Shown here: positions 53,214 through 62,125 of the stretch, one piece after another
How the letters are laid out: each line of letters begins with the position of its first letter
Numbering within the stretch: position 1 is the first letter of the stretch
NCBI RefSeq assembly: GCF_016862795.1
Contig: NZ_BONQ01000022.1
Span: forward strand, 1 to 62,125
Reading direction: 5' to 3'
From: Dactylosporangium siamense
Lineage (GTDB): Bacteria; Actinomycetota; Actinomycetes; Mycobacteriales; Micromonosporaceae
Length of the DNA: 62,125 bases
Translations under genes and position numbers: made by a program
The notes under the pieces: generated by a model
The model's database searches: none
What the model saw: the letters and a program-made list of their open reading frames with translations, nothing else
Told to the model about the DNA's origin: nothing

Positions 53214-54149
53214 ATGACCCGTGTCGCCGCGATCGACTGTGGCACCAACTCCGTCCGCCTGCTGATCGCCGACAGCCAGCCCGACGGGTCCCTGGTCGAC
53301 GTCACCCGGCAGATGCGCATCGTGCGGCTCGGCCAGGGCGTCGACCGCACCGGCCGGCTGGCCGAGGAGGCGATCGAGCGCACCCGGGTGGCGCTGGTCC
53401 ACTACGCCGCGGAGATCGCCGCGGCCGGGGTCGACCCCACTGAAGGCCGGGCGCGGATGGTCGCCACCAGCGCGAGCCGGGACGCGTCCAACGCCGACGA
53501 CTTCCGCGCGATGGTCACCGCCACCCTCGGCTTCGCCCCGGAGGTCGTCAGCGGCGACGAGGAGGCCCGGCTCACCTTCGCCGGTGCCGTGCAGGGCCTG
53601 CAGGCGAAGCCGCCGTTCCTGGTCTTCGACATCGGCGGCGGCTCGACCGAGTTCGTGGTGGGGACCACGGCCGGCGTCGAGGCCGCGATCAGCGTCGACA
53701 TCGGCTGCGTCCGGCTCACCGAGCGCCACCTGCACGACCACCCGCCGACGCCGGCGCAGATCCTGGCCGCCGAGAAGGACATCATCGGCGCGGTCGACCG
53801 GGCCCTCGCCGCGGTCGACGCCGGGCGGGCCAGCACCTTCGTCGGGCTCGCCGGGTCGGTGACCACCGTGACGGCCCTCGCGCTGGGCCTGACCGAATAC
53901 GTGCCCGAGCACATCCACCGGGCCCGGGTCTCCACCGCCGACGTGGCGAAGGTGACCGCGGACCTGCTCGCCGCCACGCCGGAGCAGCGCCTGGAGAACG
54001 CCGTCATGCACCCGGGCCGCGCCGACGTGATCGGCGCGGGTGCGCTGATCCTGCGGATCATCCTGGAGCGGTCCGGCGCCGAGGCCGTGGTCGCCTCGGA
54101 GTCGGACATTCTGGACGGCGTGGCTATGTCATGTTTACGTCAGTCCTGA
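53214..54149 (+). CDS. ppx: Exopolyphosphatase / pppGpp phosphatase family protein
   Basis: A 311-residue ASKHA-fold enzyme removing terminal phosphates from polyphosphate. Motifs: AAIDCGTNSVRLLIAD (phosphate 1), ATSASRDASNADDF, VSGDEEARLTFAG with the catalytic Glu, VFDIGGGSTEF (phosphate 2) and GLAGSVTTV. Length fits the short actinobacterial form (Rv1026). It ends the eno-ftsB-DUF501-ppx block, from which it is separated here by four genes. Confidence 0.95.
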   Translation: MTRVAAIDCGTNSVRLLIADSQPDGSLVDVTRQMRIVRLGQGVDRTGRLAEEAIERTRVALVHYAAEIAAAGVDPTEGRARMVATSASRDASNADDFRAMVTATLGFAPEVVSGDEEARLTFAGAVQGLQAKPPFLVFDIGGGSTEFVVGTTAGVEAAISVDIGCVRLTERHLHDHPPTPAQILAAEKDIIGAVDRALAAVDAGRASTFVGLAGSVTTVTALALGLTEYVPEHIHRARVSTADVAKVTADLLAATPEQRLENAVMHPGRADVIGAGALILRIILERSGAEAVVASESDILDGVAMSCLRQS

Positions 54150-54158
54150 TCGGCGGCC

Positions 54159-54581
54159 TCAGCCGGTGCGGCGCACCTCGGCGCGGGACTGCTCGCGCGG
54201 CTCGGCGTCGTCGCGGGACCACCACCAGCCGTAGGTGAGCACGCCCTCGGCCGGCATCGTCATGATGATCCTCGCCGGCATGGGTCCCTCATACGCGTTG
54301 AAGACGCCGGCCTCGTGCTCCACGAACCTGGTCACACCGGGCAATTCCAGGCACGTGACATGCAGTTCGAGCCGTCCGGCCTCACTCGCTGTGAGGATCG
54401 TGTGCTCAACGTGTTGCAGCCCCTTGCTGTCGCTGACTGCTTCGTAATCGAGGGTGATCGCGTTGCCGCGCACCACCGAGGTCACCTTGATGCGGGCGAC
54501 GAACGGTCCGGACTCCAGCCCGTCACCGCGCCCACGGTAGACACCGGGGCCCGAGGCGAGGCGCTTCAGCAGATCGGTCAC
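54159..54581 (-). CDS. Small beta-rich protein of unknown function
   Basis: A 140-residue cytoplasmic protein. The pattern of alternating beta strands (FVARIKVTSVVRGNAITLDY, HTILTASEAGRLELHVTCLE, PARIIMTMPAEGVLTYGWWW) resembles a lipocalin-like or DUF1579-like barrel, but I cannot name a family. GTG 54581 is chosen over the longer open frame because TACGGT (54594-54589) lies 7 bases upstream. Convergent with ppx. Confidence 0.75.
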   Translation of the reverse strand: MTDLLKRLASGPGVYRGRGDGLESGPFVARIKVTSVVRGNAITLDYEAVSDSKGLQHVEHTILTASEAGRLELHVTCLELPGVTRFVEHEAGVFNAYEGPMPARIIMTMPAEGVLTYGWWWSRDDAEPREQSRAEVRRTG

Positions 54582-54588
54582 GGCGCAC

Positions 54589-54594
54589 ACCGTA
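54589..54594 (-). promoter_or_regulatory. -10 box of the small beta-rich protein gene, leaderless arrangement
   Basis: TACGGT on the minus strand ends 7 bases before GTG 54581. Confidence 0.55.
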
Positions 54595-54700
54595 ATACGC
54601 CCGCGCACTGGACTGTATGCATCACCCGTCTGCGGTTATCGTGAGCCGTCTCCCGCGGGCCGGTGGGTCGCTTTTGCGGGCCCAGGACCACTTCGCCCGT

Positions 54701-54706
54701 TAGGGT
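54701..54706 (+). promoter_or_regulatory. -10 box of the LppU-like gene
   Basis: TAGGGT predicts a start near 54713 and a short leader with GGAAGGAACC ahead of ATG 54737. Confidence 0.45.
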
Positions 54707-54736
54707 GATCTTTGCGGCATACCCGGAAGGAACCAC

Positions 54737-55324
54737 ATGTCAGATCAGTATCCGCCGCCCGGCAGCTACCCGCCGCCTCCCGGTGGTGGCGACCCATACG
54801 GCCAGCAGCCGCAGTACGGTCAGCAGCCCCAGTACGGTCAGCAGCCGCAGTACGGCGCCCCGCAGTACGGCGACCAGCCGCAGTTCGGATCGCCGCCCGG
54901 CGCGCCGTTCGGTGCCCCGCCGCCCCCGCCCCGCCGGGGCCGCGGTGGCAAGATCGCGCTGATCATCATCGGCATCGTCGTGGCGCTGTGCCTGGCCTGC
55001 GGCGCGGTCCTGTGGTTCACCGGCAACAGCATCTTCGACTCGATCAAGAACAGCTCCACCAACGCCAAGGTCGGCAACTGCCTCGAGGGTGACGAGATCA
55101 CCGGCACCGCCACCAAAGAGGTGAGCCTGAAGATCGTCGACTGCACCGACGCCAAGGCGAAGTACAAGGTCGTCGGCATCAAGAACGGCGTGAGCCAGGC
55201 CGAGACGCTGAAGCAGGACACCACCGTCTGCGACGACTACATCGAGAAGGGCGCGAAGACCGTGCTCTGGCAGGGCACCGACACCGCCAGCGGCCAGGCC
55301 CTCTGCCTCGGCCCGGCGAAGTAG
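54737..55324 (+). CDS. LppU/SCO3897-like membrane protein with Pro/Gln/Tyr tail
   Basis: A 195-residue protein. Residues 1-70 are a Pro/Gln/Tyr/Gly tail with three YGQQPQ repeats encoded by 18-base units (about 54805-54858). Membrane helix about 73-95 (IALIIIGIVVALCLACGAVL). The outer domain has the family cysteine pattern KVGNCLEGDE, KIVDCTDAKAKYKVVG, TTVCDDY and GQALCLGPAK. Function unknown; the tail is similar in style to the DUF4190 protein at 13.6 kb. Confidence 0.83.
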   Translation: MSDQYPPPGSYPPPPGGGDPYGQQPQYGQQPQYGQQPQYGAPQYGDQPQFGSPPGAPFGAPPPPPRRGRGGKIALIIIGIVVALCLACGAVLWFTGNSIFDSIKNSSTNAKVGNCLEGDEITGTATKEVSLKIVDCTDAKAKYKVVGIKNGVSQAETLKQDTTVCDDYIEKGAKTVLWQGTDTASGQALCLGPAK

Positions 55325-55359
55325 CCGGCGAAGCCTCTTTCGAAACCTGCTGCGAGAAG

Positions 55360-55389
55360 GGCGGCCCGCGACACGCGGGCCGCCTTTTT
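55360..55389 (+). terminator. Terminator after the LppU-like gene
   Basis: GGCGGCCCGC (55360-55369) pairs with GCGGGCCGCC (55375-55384), loop GACAC, then TTTTT at 55385-55389. A canonical intrinsic terminator. Confidence 0.93.
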
Positions 55390-55406
55390 GCATGCCCGCA
55401 CTTGAT

Positions 55407-55429
55407 AGTAGTGTGCAATGCACAGTACT
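55407..55429. promoter_or_regulatory. PadR operator centred on its own start codon
   Basis: AGTA-G-TGTGCA (55407-55417) and TGCACA-G-TACT (55419-55429) are inverted repeats, broken by one symmetric mismatch each side, around A55418, the first base of the PadR ATG. The symmetry and the TGCACA/TGTGCA core fit a PadR-type dimer site, implying autorepression. Confidence 0.7.
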
Positions 55430-55762
55430 CTGCTTCACGTGGACACCACCCAGCTGCTCAAGGGGGTCCTCGACCTGGCCGTGCTCGCCGTCCTGCGGGA
55501 CGAGGACGGATACGGCTACGACATCCTGCGCCGGCTGCGGTCGGCCGGGCTCGATGAGGTCGGCGACGCCTCCGTGTATGGCACCCTGCGCCGGCTCTTC
55601 CAGGCCGGGATGCTCACCACCTACGTGGTCCCCAGCGAGTCGGGACCGCACCGCAAGTACTACGCGCTGAACGCGGCCGGCCGCACGCAGCTCGGCGCCT
55701 CGGGCAAGGTGTGGCGGGGCTTCGCCACGACCATGGACCAGCTCATCGGGGAGACGTCGTGA
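55418..55762 (+). CDS. PadR-family transcriptional regulator
   Basis: A 114-residue winged-helix repressor: LLKGVLDLAVLAVLRDEDGY, YGYDILRRLRSAGL, ASVYGTLRRLFQAGM (recognition helix and turn) and SGPHRKYYALNAAGR for the wing. PadR proteins respond to phenolics, drugs or envelope cues. It is coupled (GTGA overlap) to a HAAS-type membrane protein, a frequent pairing that controls envelope genes. A palindrome lies over its start codon. Confidence 0.93.
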   Translation: MHSTLLHVDTTQLLKGVLDLAVLAVLRDEDGYGYDILRRLRSAGLDEVGDASVYGTLRRLFQAGMLTTYVVPSESGPHRKYYALNAAGRTQLGASGKVWRGFATTMDQLIGETS

Positions 55763-56721
55763 CCGAGGCAGCCACGATCGAGATCGACTACTACTACGAG
55801 CGGGTCGCGGCGGCCCTCGCCGACCTGCCCAAGGAGGCCCGCGAGGAGCTGCTCGAGGACCTGCCCGCGCACTTCGCCGAGGTGATCGAGGAGCAGGGCG
55901 GCCCGCTCGTGGACCGGCTCGGCCCGCCCGCGACGTACGCCGCCGAGCTGCGCGCCGCCGCCGGCCTCGACACCGGTCCGGCCGAGGGCGCGGACCGGGC
56001 GCCGCTGGTCGTCTACTACGAGCGGTTCGTCGCCGCCCTGCCGGACCTCGACCAGCGCGCCGGCAAGGTGATCGGCTACCCGCGGGCCACCGAGTTCCTG
56101 CGGCTGCTGCGCCCCGCCTGGTGGATTGCCCGCGCGGTCGCGATCGTGGTGCTGATCTTCGCCACCGACATCCTGCCGACGGAGCGCTTCGACGACCCAC
56201 TGGGCTGGCTGCTCATCGCGGTGGCGATCGTCGTGTCGATCCGCATCGGCGCCACCGGGGTGCCCCGGCTGCCGCGCTGGATCGGGTTCGCCACGACCGC
56301 GGTCGCCGTCGTCGGCACGCTGTTCGTCGTCGCCAACGCGCCCAGGCTGCTGCGGCAGTACACCTCCCCGGACTACTACCCGACCGCCGGCGGCCCGCTG
56401 TCCGGCGTGACCAACGTCTTCCCGGTCGACGAACAGGGCCGCCACCTGGAGCGCGTCACCCTGTACGACCAGAACGGCAACCCGATCCAGGTCGGCGACT
56501 ACTGGCGCTGCACGACCGGCGACGGGTCGAAACCGGCGGCCTACCCGCTGTGCCTCGGCACCCCGCGGCCGGCCGAGACCCCGGAGCCGGCGGACAGCGG
56601 GCCACCGTCCGCCACTCCTTCGGCCAGCCCCCCGGTCAGCTCCCCGGCCAGCCCCTCGGTCACCGCCTCGCCACCGCCGTCGGTGTCGCCGCCCGCCGTG
56701 AGCCCGTCGCCGTCCCGCTAG
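55759..56721 (+). CDS. HAAS-domain (DUF1700-like) membrane protein
   Basis: A 320-residue protein. The N-terminal 65 residues are a HAAS-type helical domain (ALADLPKEAREELLEDLPAH followed by RLGPPATYAAELRAAAG). Three or four membrane segments cover about 120-195. The outer part contains VTNVFPVDEQGRHLERVTLY and ends in a Pro/Ser-rich tail. It is translationally coupled to the PadR gene and is probably the main target of that regulator. Confidence 0.85.
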   Translation: MTEAATIEIDYYYERVAAALADLPKEAREELLEDLPAHFAEVIEEQGGPLVDRLGPPATYAAELRAAAGLDTGPAEGADRAPLVVYYERFVAALPDLDQRAGKVIGYPRATEFLRLLRPAWWIARAVAIVVLIFATDILPTERFDDPLGWLLIAVAIVVSIRIGATGVPRLPRWIGFATTAVAVVGTLFVVANAPRLLRQYTSPDYYPTAGGPLSGVTNVFPVDEQGRHLERVTLYDQNGNPIQVGDYWRCTTGDGSKPAAYPLCLGTPRPAETPEPADSGPPSATPSASPPVSSPASPSVTASPPPSVSPPAVSPSPSR

Positions 56722-56724
56722 CTT
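56719..56724 (+). promoter_or_regulatory. -10 box of the uracil-DNA glycosylase gene, overlapping the upstream stop
   Basis: TAGCTT starts with the TAG stop of the HAAS-domain gene and ends 6 bases before GTG 56731, as at the argA-ppx junction. Confidence 0.55.
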
Positions 56725-56730
56725 TGGGGC

Positions 56731-57444
56731 GTGACCGACGACCTCGACCTCCTCGACGCCGAGATCTGCGACTGCCGGCTGTGCCCCCGGCTGGTCGCGT
56801 GGCGGGAGGAGGTCGCGGCGACGAAACGGGCCGCCTTCCGCGACGAGGAGTACTGGGGCCGCCCGCTCCCCGGCTTCGGTGCCCACGACGCGCGGATCGG
56901 CATCCTCGGCCTGGCACCCGCGGCCCACGGCGGGAACCGGACCGGTCGCATCTTCACCGGCGACCGGTCCGGTGACGTCCTCTTCGCCGCCATGCACCGG
57001 GCCGGCCTGGCCAACCAGCCGACCAGCGTCAGCCGCGACGACGGCCTCACGATCACCGGCACCCGGATCTTCGCCGCGGTGCGGTGCGCGCCGCCGGACA
57101 ACAAGCCGACCCCCGCGGAGCGCGACACGTGCGCGCCCTACCTGCACCGCGAGCTTGCCCTCATCCGGCCCGACCTGCGGGTCGTCATCGCGCTGGGCGG
57201 GTTCGCGTGGGCCGCGTTCTGGCCCGCCCTGCGCGCCGTCTACGGTGTAGCACCGGCACGGAAGGTACCGTTCGGCCACGGCGCGCTGTGGCAGGCCGGC
57301 GATGCCCCGTGGCAACCCGGCGCCGCCCCCGCGTTGCTCGGTTGTTACCACGTGAGCCAGCAGAACACCTTTACCGGCAGGCTCACGCCAGGAATGCTGG
57401 ACGAGGTTTTCACCCGTGCGAAGGCACTCGCCGGGATCGGATGA
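56731..57444 (+). CDS. Family 5 (UdgB-type) uracil-DNA glycosylase
   Basis: A 237-residue DNA repair enzyme with an iron-sulfur cluster: N-terminal cysteines in [11 protein letters not shown] and a further Cys in [11 protein letters not shown] and DTCAPYL. Motif A is [14 protein letters not shown], with Ala/His in place of the usual catalytic Asp as in family 5, and motif B is [15 protein letters not shown]. It removes uracil and deaminated purines. The GTG start follows a -10 box. Confidence 0.93.
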   Translation: MTDDLDLLDAEICDCRLCPRLVAWREEVAATKRAAFRDEEYWGRPLPGFGAHDARIGILGLAPAAHGGNRTGRIFTGDRSGDVLFAAMHRAGLANQPTSVSRDDGLTITGTRIFAAVRCAPPDNKPTPAERDTCAPYLHRELALIRPDLRVVIALGGFAWAAFWPALRAVYGVAPARKVPFGHGALWQAGDAPWQPGAAPALLGCYHVSQQNTFTGRLTPGMLDEVFTRAKALAGIG

Positions 57445-57463
57445 CGCTGACCGACGGGATGTC

Positions 57464-58186
57464 ATGGACCGCACCTTCAACCGCTGGTTGCCGGTGCTCG
57501 CCGTCATCGCCGCCCTCGGTGTCGCCGCCGTCGCCGCGGCCACCTCCTCGCCGGAGATCAACAAGCTGCCGGTGCCGCCGCTGGACCAGAGCCCGCCCGT
57601 GCCGTCCGACCTGCCGACCAGCACCGCGGTGGCGACCCTCCCGCCGCCGCCCGCGGCCGAGCAGGCGTCGTCCTACGAGTTCCCCGAATGGGTGACGTAC
57701 ACCGCCGGGGTCCTGTGCGTGCTCCTGCTGGTCATCGCCGCCGGCGTGCTGATCTGGTCGCTGCTGCGCAACGGCGACCCGAAGCGCAAGGCCAGGCTGT
57801 TCGTCGAGCCGAAGCGGCCGGCCCAGCTGACGGACGACGGCGGCGCCGCGGTGATCGCCGCGGTCGAAGCGGGTCTCGTGGAGCTCTCCGACACCGACAC
57901 CGACCCGCGCAAGGCCGTCATCGCGTGCTGGGTCCGCCTGGAGCGGGCCGCCGCGGCCGCCGGCACCCCGCGGGAGACCGGCGACAGCCCCACCGACCTG
58001 GTCACCCGCCTCCTCGCCGGGCACCAGATCAGCCGGCCGACCCTGGAGGGCCTGGCGTTCGTGTACCGCGAGGCCCGGTACGCCACCCACCCCGTCGACG
58101 AACGGTCCCGGCAGGGCGCGATCGAGGCGCTGCGGCAGCTGCGGGCCGAGCTGGCACTGCGCGGAGGTGCCGTCCGTGGCGCGTAA
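57464..58186 (+). CDS. DUF4129 domain membrane protein
   Basis: A 240-residue protein with membrane helices at about 8-28 and 80-104 and a C-terminal cytoplasmic DUF4129 region: VIACWVRLERAAAAAGTPRE, DLVTRLLAGHQIS and VYREARYATHPVDERSR. This domain accompanies MoxR/DUF58 clusters and some transglutaminase-like proteins. First gene of a five-gene unit with a MoxR ATPase. ATG 57464 is preferred; a longer frame begins in the glycosylase gene. Confidence 0.88.
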   Translation: MDRTFNRWLPVLAVIAALGVAAVAAATSSPEINKLPVPPLDQSPPVPSDLPTSTAVATLPPPPAAEQASSYEFPEWVTYTAGVLCVLLLVIAAGVLIWSLLRNGDPKRKARLFVEPKRPAQLTDDGGAAVIAAVEAGLVELSDTDTDPRKAVIACWVRLERAAAAAGTPRETGDSPTDLVTRLLAGHQISRPTLEGLAFVYREARYATHPVDERSRQGAIEALRQLRAELALRGGAVRGA

Positions 58187-58840
58187 CCCCGACGAGATGG
58201 TCAGCCTCGAAGAGCTGTTCGACGCCGGCCGCACCGCCGTCGCCGCCGACCCGCGCCCGGTGCGCCGGCCGTCCCGGCCGTATGACACCCGGTGGTGGAT
58301 CCGCCGGCTGTTCATCGCGTTCGCGCTCACCACCGTCGGGTGGGGCCTGCTGTACGTGTTCGGCCTGACCGTGTCGTACCCACTCGTCTTCCTCGGGATC
58401 CTCTCGGCCGGGATCATCCAGGAGGGGCTGCGGCAGGTCCGCGCCGACGAGCTGCCGGTCGCCGTCACGGGACGCGGGCTGACCCCGGTCCGGCCGCCGA
58501 CCCTCGCCAGGAAGAAGGCCCTCGCCAAGACCCGGCGCACCGGCGAGGTCCTCGACGGCATCCCGGTGCTCGACGGGCTGCGGCTGGCCGTCGGCCGGTG
58601 GGAGGACCGCCTGGTATGGGGCGAGCGGGACGCGAAGCGTTTCGGGGCCCTCGTCGTGCCCCGCATCGCCGACCTGGTCGACACCAGGCTGCGGCAACGG
58701 CACGGGATCACCCTGGCGGGCTCGCCGAGACAGGCCCGGGCACTGCTGGGGGAGGAGCTGTGGACGTTGCTGCATCAGCCGCCGTCGCGCGTGCCGAGCC
58801 CAGGGGACGTAGCATCGATCGTCGCGAAGGTGGAGGAGCT

Positions 58841-58844
<4 letters not shown>
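58176..58844 (+). CDS. Hypothetical two-helix membrane protein of the MoxR cluster
   Basis: A 222-residue protein with two membrane segments at about 42-80 (LFIAFALTTVGWGLLYVFGL) between basic cytoplasmic regions. I recognise no family. GGAGG at 58162-58166 supports GTG 58176 over GTG 58167. It overlaps the DUF4129 gene and its stop overlaps the MoxR start, so it belongs to the same operon. Confidence 0.82.
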
Positions 58845-59822
<978 letters not shown>

Positions 59823-59830
<8 letters not shown>

Positions 59831-61151
59831 GCCGCGGCCGCGCCGGACGCACGCCCGTGCCTTTGAGCCCACCCGGGCACTCGGCCGGGCGGTGTTCATC
59901 GCCGGGTTGCTCGTCTTCGTCGCCGTCCTCATCGGACGGTTCGACCTGGTCGTGCTGGCCACCCCGTTCGCCGTCGGCACCGCCCTGTCCCTCATGCGCC
60001 GCCCCGGCCGCGCGCCGACGCTGGAGGTCACCGCCGCCGAGCCGTTCGTGGTCGAGGGCGCCGATCTCGACGTGAACATCGGCGTCGGCAACCCCAACCC
60101 CGGTGGGTTCGACCTCGTCGTGGTCCGGCTCGCCGTGCCCCGCTGGGTCCGCCTCGAGCGCAGTGACCGCCCGTACGTCGTCGACGTCGACCCCGGCACC
60201 ATCGCCGGCGTCGACCTGCACGGCCGGGTCCTGCGCTGGGGCCGCCACCTGCTCGGCCCCGTCACCGCACACGGCTTCGCCGCCGACGGCCTGCTCATCA
60301 GCCGGGCCGTGCAGGCACCCGCGCTGCCGATCAAGGCGTACCCGGCGATCGAGCACTTCGACGCCGACGAGGCCATGCCCCGCGCCGCCGGGCACGTCGG
60401 CGGTCACCGCTCCCGCCGCCCCGGCGAAGGCGGCGAGCTCGCCGGGGTGCGCCGCTTCGGCTCCGGCGACCGGCTGCGCCGCATCGACTGGCGGGTCTCC
60501 CTGCGCACCCGCGAGCTGCACGTCGTCAGCACCCTGTCCGACCGCGACGCCGAGGTCGTCGTCCTGCTCGACGCGCTGCACGAGGCGGGCCGCTCCGGCG
60601 GCATCGACGGCCGCGCCTCGGTCCTGGACACCACCGTGCGCGCCGCGGCCGGCATCGCCGAGCACTACCTGCGCCGCGGCGACCGGGTCGCCCTGTTGCA
60701 GTACGGCGGCCAGGTCCGCCAGCTGCGCGCCGCCAGCGGTCGCCGGCACTACATGACGACGCTGGAATGGCTGCTCGACATCGCCCCCGCCCAGGTCGCC
60801 GACGAGCCGCCGCCCTCGGTCTTCGGCCCGCACATGGTGCAGCACAACGCCCTGGTCATGGTCCTCACCCCGCTGCTCGACCCGCGCTCCGCCGCGATGC
60901 TGGCCAACCTCGCCCGCGCGGGCCGCTTCGTGGTCGCCGTCGACACCCTCACGGCGCCGTCGAGTGCCCTGCGCGGCACCGGCCCGTGGGGCCACGTCGC
61001 CCACCGCCTCTGGGCCCTCGAACGCGACAGCGTCATCGGCCAGCTCCGCGAGCACGGCGTCCCCGTCGTCCCCTGGGGCGGCGCCGGCAGCCTCGACGAG
61101 ATCCTGCGCGGCGTGACCCGCGTCGCCCTCTCCCGGACGGTCACCAAATGA
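59823..61151 (+). CDS. DUF58 domain protein
   Basis: A 442-residue protein. Two membrane segments at about 22-58, then an Ig-like middle part and the DUF58 signature GELAGVRRFGSGDRLRRIDW at about 200-225. The rest is VWA-like (DRDAEVVVLLDALHEAG). It is the usual partner of MoxR ATPases. It overlaps moxR by 8 bases. Confidence 0.92.
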
Positions 61152-61720
61152 TCGAGGAGCTCCAGGACGCCCTGCTGGCCCGCCTCGGCCGGCTCAAGGA
61201 CATGCTCGAACGCGCCGCGGCCGGCCCCATGCTGGTCCGCTTCATGGTGTTCCTGCTCACCCTGGTCTCGGCCCTGGTCGCCTTCCCCGCCGACGTGATC
61301 CTGCGCCCCGTCGCGCTGCTGTTCGCCGCGGTGCTGGCAGCGCTGCCCGCCCTCTTCCCCCGCACCCGCCTGGTCGGCCTGGCGATCCTGCTGTGCGTGT
61401 TCGGCTGGCTCCTGGGCACCTACCTCTACGACCAGGTCATCACGATCCCGCGCCTCATCGCCCTGGCCACGGTCCTGTACCTCACGCACTCCCTCGCCGC
61501 CCTCGCCGCCGCCCTGCCCTACGACGCGATCGTCTCGCCCGGCGTCATCGTCGGCTGGCTGCTCCGCGCGATCGCCGTCGTCAGCGCCGGCGCGATCGTC
61601 AGCGTCCTGCTCCTCGCCGTCGTGAAGGCCGTCATCGGCCCGGTCTTCCTGGTCGCCTCCCTGGCCGGCGTTGTGGCAGCCGGCGCGCTGGCTTGGCTGA
61701 TAACCCGAAAGGCCAGCTGA
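61148..61720 (+). CDS. Small integral membrane protein ending the MoxR cluster
   Basis: A 190-residue protein with about six hydrophobic segments (for example FMVFLLTLVSALVAFPADVI and AVVSAGAIVSVLLLAVVKAV). I do not recognise a named family. ATG 61148 overlaps the DUF58 stop (ATGA), so it is probably a functional member of the cluster. Its stop codon lies in a direct repeat. Confidence 0.85.
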   Translation: MIEELQDALLARLGRLKDMLERAAAGPMLVRFMVFLLTLVSALVAFPADVILRPVALLFAAVLAALPALFPRTRLVGLAILLCVFGWLLGTYLYDQVITIPRLIALATVLYLTHSLAALAAALPYDAIVSPGVIVGWLLRAIAVVSAGAIVSVLLLAVVKAVIGPVFLVASLAGVVAAGALAWLITRKAS

Positions 61721-61737
61721 GCTGTGCTGAGCTGTGC
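61718..61737. repeat. Two 10-bp direct repeats at the end of the MoxR cluster
   Basis: TGAGCTGTGC occurs at 61718-61727 and 61728-61737; the first includes the stop codon. Further AGCTGGG copies follow to about 61772. The 286 bases from here to 62006 hold no gene I can support. Confidence 0.7.
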
Positions 61738-61846
61738 CAGCTGGGCCACTGTGCTAGCTGGGATCACGGCTGGCGCCGCGACCCCGGCGGGGGGCTGCGC
61801 CACCCCACACCCCCCATGCTCGCGTTGCTCGCACTCAAGCCTGTAA

Positions 61847-61925
61847 CTCGCTGCCCCACCGCTGGCGCGGCGGGTCCCGCCGGGGGATTCTCACCCCGGA
61901 CCCCCAATGCTCGCTTGCGCTCGCA
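61847..61925. repeat. Dispersed palindromic repeat, copy B (inverted)
   Basis: Reverse-complement copy of 50301-50378. A partial copy of its end (CCCCCATGCTCGC then TTGCTCGCAC) lies just to the left at 61812-61833. Weak similarity continues rightward to about 61970, so the element may be longer than 80 bases. Confidence 0.9.
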
Positions 61926-62006
61926 CGACCTGCGCCCTGGCGGGCGCGGCCGACTGGAACGCATGCGCGTGGCAAGTTGAAGACCGGGGGTCCAGGTTCC
62001 AGGCAG

Positions 62007-62125
62007 TCAAGGTCTGTCGTCCTCCTCGCCCGCCATGCGCGCGAGACGACGGGGGCGGGCCGTCCACCACAAAAACCCGTCGATCACCAATCTGGGCACC
62101 CCCAGCGATCTTGCGACAACCAGGT
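62007..62125 (-). CDS. C-terminal end of an unknown protein (5' part outside window)
   Basis: A minus-strand frame runs from the right edge to a TGA at 62009-62007, encoding about 38 residues: LGVPRLVIDGFLWWTARPRR then LARMAGEEDDRP. It reads like a real C-terminus with an amphipathic helix and acidic tail, and uses mostly normal codons. It is too short to assign a family. Confidence 0.45.
   Translation of the reverse strand, partial: LVVARSLGVPRLVIDGFLWWTARPRRLARMAGEEDDRP

Noticed and set aside
61721-62006. tRNA or attachment site in the repeat-rich right end
   Set aside because: Hairpins resemble a T-arm superficially, but no acceptor, D or anticodon arms can be assembled.

Overview
The window is from a very high-GC Gram-positive actinobacterium. 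Gene order, codon use, GTG/TTG starts and -10 boxes of the form TANNNT point to Actinomycetia, most likely Micromonosporaceae; the family is inferred, not proven. About 53 genes are called on both strands. I see no rRNA, tRNA, CRISPR array, insertion sequence or prophage.

Layout. (1) 1-2.3 kb: a PspC-type sensor kinase and its LuxR-type regulator, divergent from a truncated gene. (2) 2.4-4.7 kb: a secreted thioester-domain surface protein, a PIG-L deacetylase and an AroQ-delta chorismate mutase preceded by what looks like an aromatic-codon attenuator. (3) 4.9-16.5 kb: pcrA, an HTH protein, an M23 peptidase, a lone B12-binding domain, sucC-sucD, perM, a DUF4190 protein, purN-purH. This follows the order of M. 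tuberculosis Rv0948c-Rv0957 with small insertions. (4) 16.5-22.2 kb: a serine-hydrolase lipoprotein, a PQQ-propeller membrane protein, a CGNR zinc-finger regulator divergent from a small membrane protein, and icd, with two unusual noncoding repeat arrays. (5) 22.2-42.0 kb: polysaccharide genes (GT2, sulfotransferase, WecB/TagA-type transferase, APS kinase, Wzz/BY-kinase-like protein, Wzy-like polymerase, kinase, second sulfotransferase, Wzx-like flippase, methyltransferase, GH26-like hydrolase) lying around mfd and ppc. (6) 42.0-54.2 kb: a SurA-like lipoprotein, mazG, an EamA exporter with a divergent MocR regulator, a DUF885 peptidase, eno, an FtsB-like protein, DUF501, an inserted group of four genes, then ppx. 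This is the M. tuberculosis Rv1020-Rv1026 neighbourhood, with the polysaccharide block between mfd and mazG and mfd on the opposite strand. (7) 54.2-62.1 kb: a small beta-rich protein, an LppU-like protein, a PadR/HAAS pair, a family 5 uracil-DNA glycosylase, a DUF4129-MoxR-DUF58 cluster, repeats and a truncated gene.

How the genes may work together. Block 5 has an enzyme making PAPS (APS kinase), two PAPS-dependent sulfotransferases, and Wzx/Wzy/Wzz-type export and polymerisation functions, so a sulfated cell-surface or secreted polysaccharide is the simplest reading. The kinase-like half of the Wzz protein has lost its P-loop lysine, and the sulfurylase half of the APS kinase has lost its active-site motif.

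Regulation visible in the sequence includes about a dozen genes whose start codon lies 6-8 bases after a TANNNT or CANNNT box (probable leaderless mRNAs), a 23-base palindrome centred on the PadR start codon, an 18-base palindrome over the icd -10 box, an inverted repeat bracketing overlapping divergent promoters at 20.2 kb, and the attenuator before chorismate mutase.
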